6,936 nucleotides of DNA from NCBI GenBank assembly GCA_947304475.1, contig CAMZBE010000074.1, positions 1 through 6,936 of the forward strand. The letters run 5' to 3'. This DNA comes from an uncultured Clostridia bacterium (GTDB lineage: Bacteria; Bacillota; Clostridia; Oscillospirales; CAG-272). Position numbers and translations under genes: made by a program. Positions within the stretch are counted from its first letter, which is position 1, and the number at the start of each line of letters is the position of its first letter. This document shows positions 5,974 through 6,936 of the stretch, one piece after another. The notes below the pieces were generated by a model, which did not search any database, was not told where the DNA came from, and saw nothing but the letters and a program-made list of their open reading frames with translations.

Positions 5974-6936
5974 ATGTGCTCGATATGCGGACTGTTTGCC
6001 CCCAGGAAGATTACGCCCGAGAAGGTCGTTACGGTGCGGACGATGGGGGAGACCATGCGTTCCCGCGGCCCCGATCGGTCGGGGAGTTACGCCGACGGCG
6101 ACGTGGCGTTTCATCACAATCGTTTGGCGGTGATGGATCCCGCGCGGGGCGATCAGCCGATGACGGTGCGCTACCGACGGCGCGCCTATACCGTCGTCTA
6201 CAACGGCGAACTGTATAACGGCGCCGAACTCCGGCGGGATCTCTCCGCCCATGGCGTCCGGCTCCGGACGAAGTGCGACACGGAACTTCTGGTTTACGCC
6301 TACGCCGTTTGGGGGGAGGCGTGTCTTGCCCGCCTGAACGGGATCTACGCTTTCGCTGTCTGGGACCGTGCGGCGGAAACGCTGTTCTGCGCGCGCGATC
6401 CGCTCGGCGTCAAGCCCTTCTGGTACGCGACGCCGGGGGGCGAATTCTGCTTCGCGTCGGAGATCAAGGCGCTGCTCGCTCACCCCGGGATCAAACCCGA
6501 GATCGGGCGGGAGGGGCTCTGGCAACTCCTGTTCCTTACTCCGGTTACGCTGCGGTCGGTCCCGGTCTTCCGGGGGATAACCGAGTTGCGCCCGGGCGAG
6601 TGCCTCTCCGTCACGGCGGAGGGGATCCGGAAACGCACCTTCTTCCGCCTGACGGCGGAGCCGTTTTCGGAGAGCCGGGAAGAGTGTATCGCGCACGTGC
6701 GGGAACTGGTCACCGACGCGATCAGGCGACAGACCGAGAGCGACGTGCCGCTCGCCTGTTTTCTTTCGGGCGGTTTGGACTCGTCCGTTGTCGCGGGGAT
6801 CGCCGCCGCGCGGTTCCGCGAGAGGGGAGAGACGCTCTCGACCTACTCGTTCGAGTACGAGGACAACGAGTACGCCCCCACCCTGTTTCAGCCCAACCGC
6901 GACGACGGATACGCCCTGCTCGCCGCGCGGTCGTTC
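5974..6936 (+). CDS. asnB: Asparagine synthetase, glutamine-hydrolysing (5' part, runs off the window)
   Basis: Makes asparagine from aspartate, ATP and glutamine-derived ammonia. The frame is open for all 321 codons to the right edge; the family is usually 500-650 residues, so the C-terminal part is missing because of the window, not truncation. The N-terminal class-II glutaminase domain starts MCSICGLF, with Cys2 as nucleophile after Met removal. It shows RGPD (31-34), NRLAVMDP (49-56), YNGELYN (76-82), DTELL (102-106), ARDPLGVKPFWY (140-151) and SEIKALL (162-168). The synthetase domain begins near residue 235, with the ATP pyrophosphate loop SGGLDSS (265-271). The late segment FQPNRDD matches the clostridial AsnB style. 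The residue before RGPD is Ser rather than the usual His. GGGAG 6 nt upstream fixes the ATG. It is divergent from serC-serA. Confidence 0.94.
   Translation, partial: MCSICGLFAPRKITPEKVVTVRTMGETMRSRGPDRSGSYADGDVAFHHNRLAVMDPARGDQPMTVRYRRRAYTVVYNGELYNGAELRRDLSAHGVRLRTKCDTELLVYAYAVWGEACLARLNGIYAFAVWDRAAETLFCARDPLGVKPFWYATPGGEFCFASEIKALLAHPGIKPEIGREGLWQLLFLTPVTLRSVPVFRGITELRPGECLSVTAEGIRKRTFFRLTAEPFSESREECIAHVRELVTDAIRRQTESDVPLACFLSGGLDSSVVAGIAAARFRERGETLSTYSFEYEDNEYAPTLFQPNRDDGYALLAARSF

Noticed and set aside
5851..6696. 281-codon open frame on the - strand opposite asnB
   Set aside because: In-register antisense of asnB, whose motifs run in order on the + strand. The antisense product resembles no family I know.

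Overview
The window looks like an ordinary stretch of chromosome from a GC-rich Firmicutes-like bacterium, most probably an uncultured member of the Clostridia. This rests on sigma-70/SigA-type promoters with 17-bp spacers, purine-rich ribosome binding sites, strong intrinsic terminators, an AsnB of the 'MCSICG...FQPN.DD' type, a compact ACT-type SerA paired with SerC, and a short MutS-like ATPase. The lineage is an inference from protein style. There are no rRNAs, tRNAs, insertion sequences, phage genes or CRISPR arrays.

Layout, left to right. (1) Positions 9-54 hold a strong hairpin plus T-run that probably ends a rightward gene lying off the left edge. (2) A leftward operon (59-1490) carries dut (dUTPase), followed 1 bp later by a tyrosine-phosphatase-like protein with a beta-rich N-terminal domain. 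(3) A compact intergenic region (1491-1669) contains two back-to-back promoters, one driving dut leftward and one driving a 540-residue MutS-family ATPase rightward (1670-3292). (4) The MutS-like gene and the leftward serC-serA operon converge on a bidirectional terminator at 3360-3406. (5) serC (4614-5702) and serA (3429-4586) form an operon behind a near-consensus promoter at 5769-5797 and a structured 60-nt leader. (6) A divergent 271-bp gap precedes asnB (5974 to the right edge, incomplete), whose ribosome binding site can be paired into a hairpin.

Functionally, serA and serC encode the first two steps of phosphorylated serine biosynthesis; serB is not in the window. asnB makes asparagine from aspartate and glutamine. 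Dut removes dUTP, and the MutS-like ATPase is presumably DNA-associated, so the dut/MutS divergon has a loose genome-maintenance theme. The phosphatase has no obvious link to it.

I found no convincing undescribed system. What deserves a second look is the phosphatase architecture and its coupling to dut, the minimal MutS-like protein, and the leader hairpins in front of dut, the MutS-like gene, serC and asnB. Several very long reading frames on the opposite strands are in-register antisense shadows, caused by near-absence of UUA, CUA and UCA codons.
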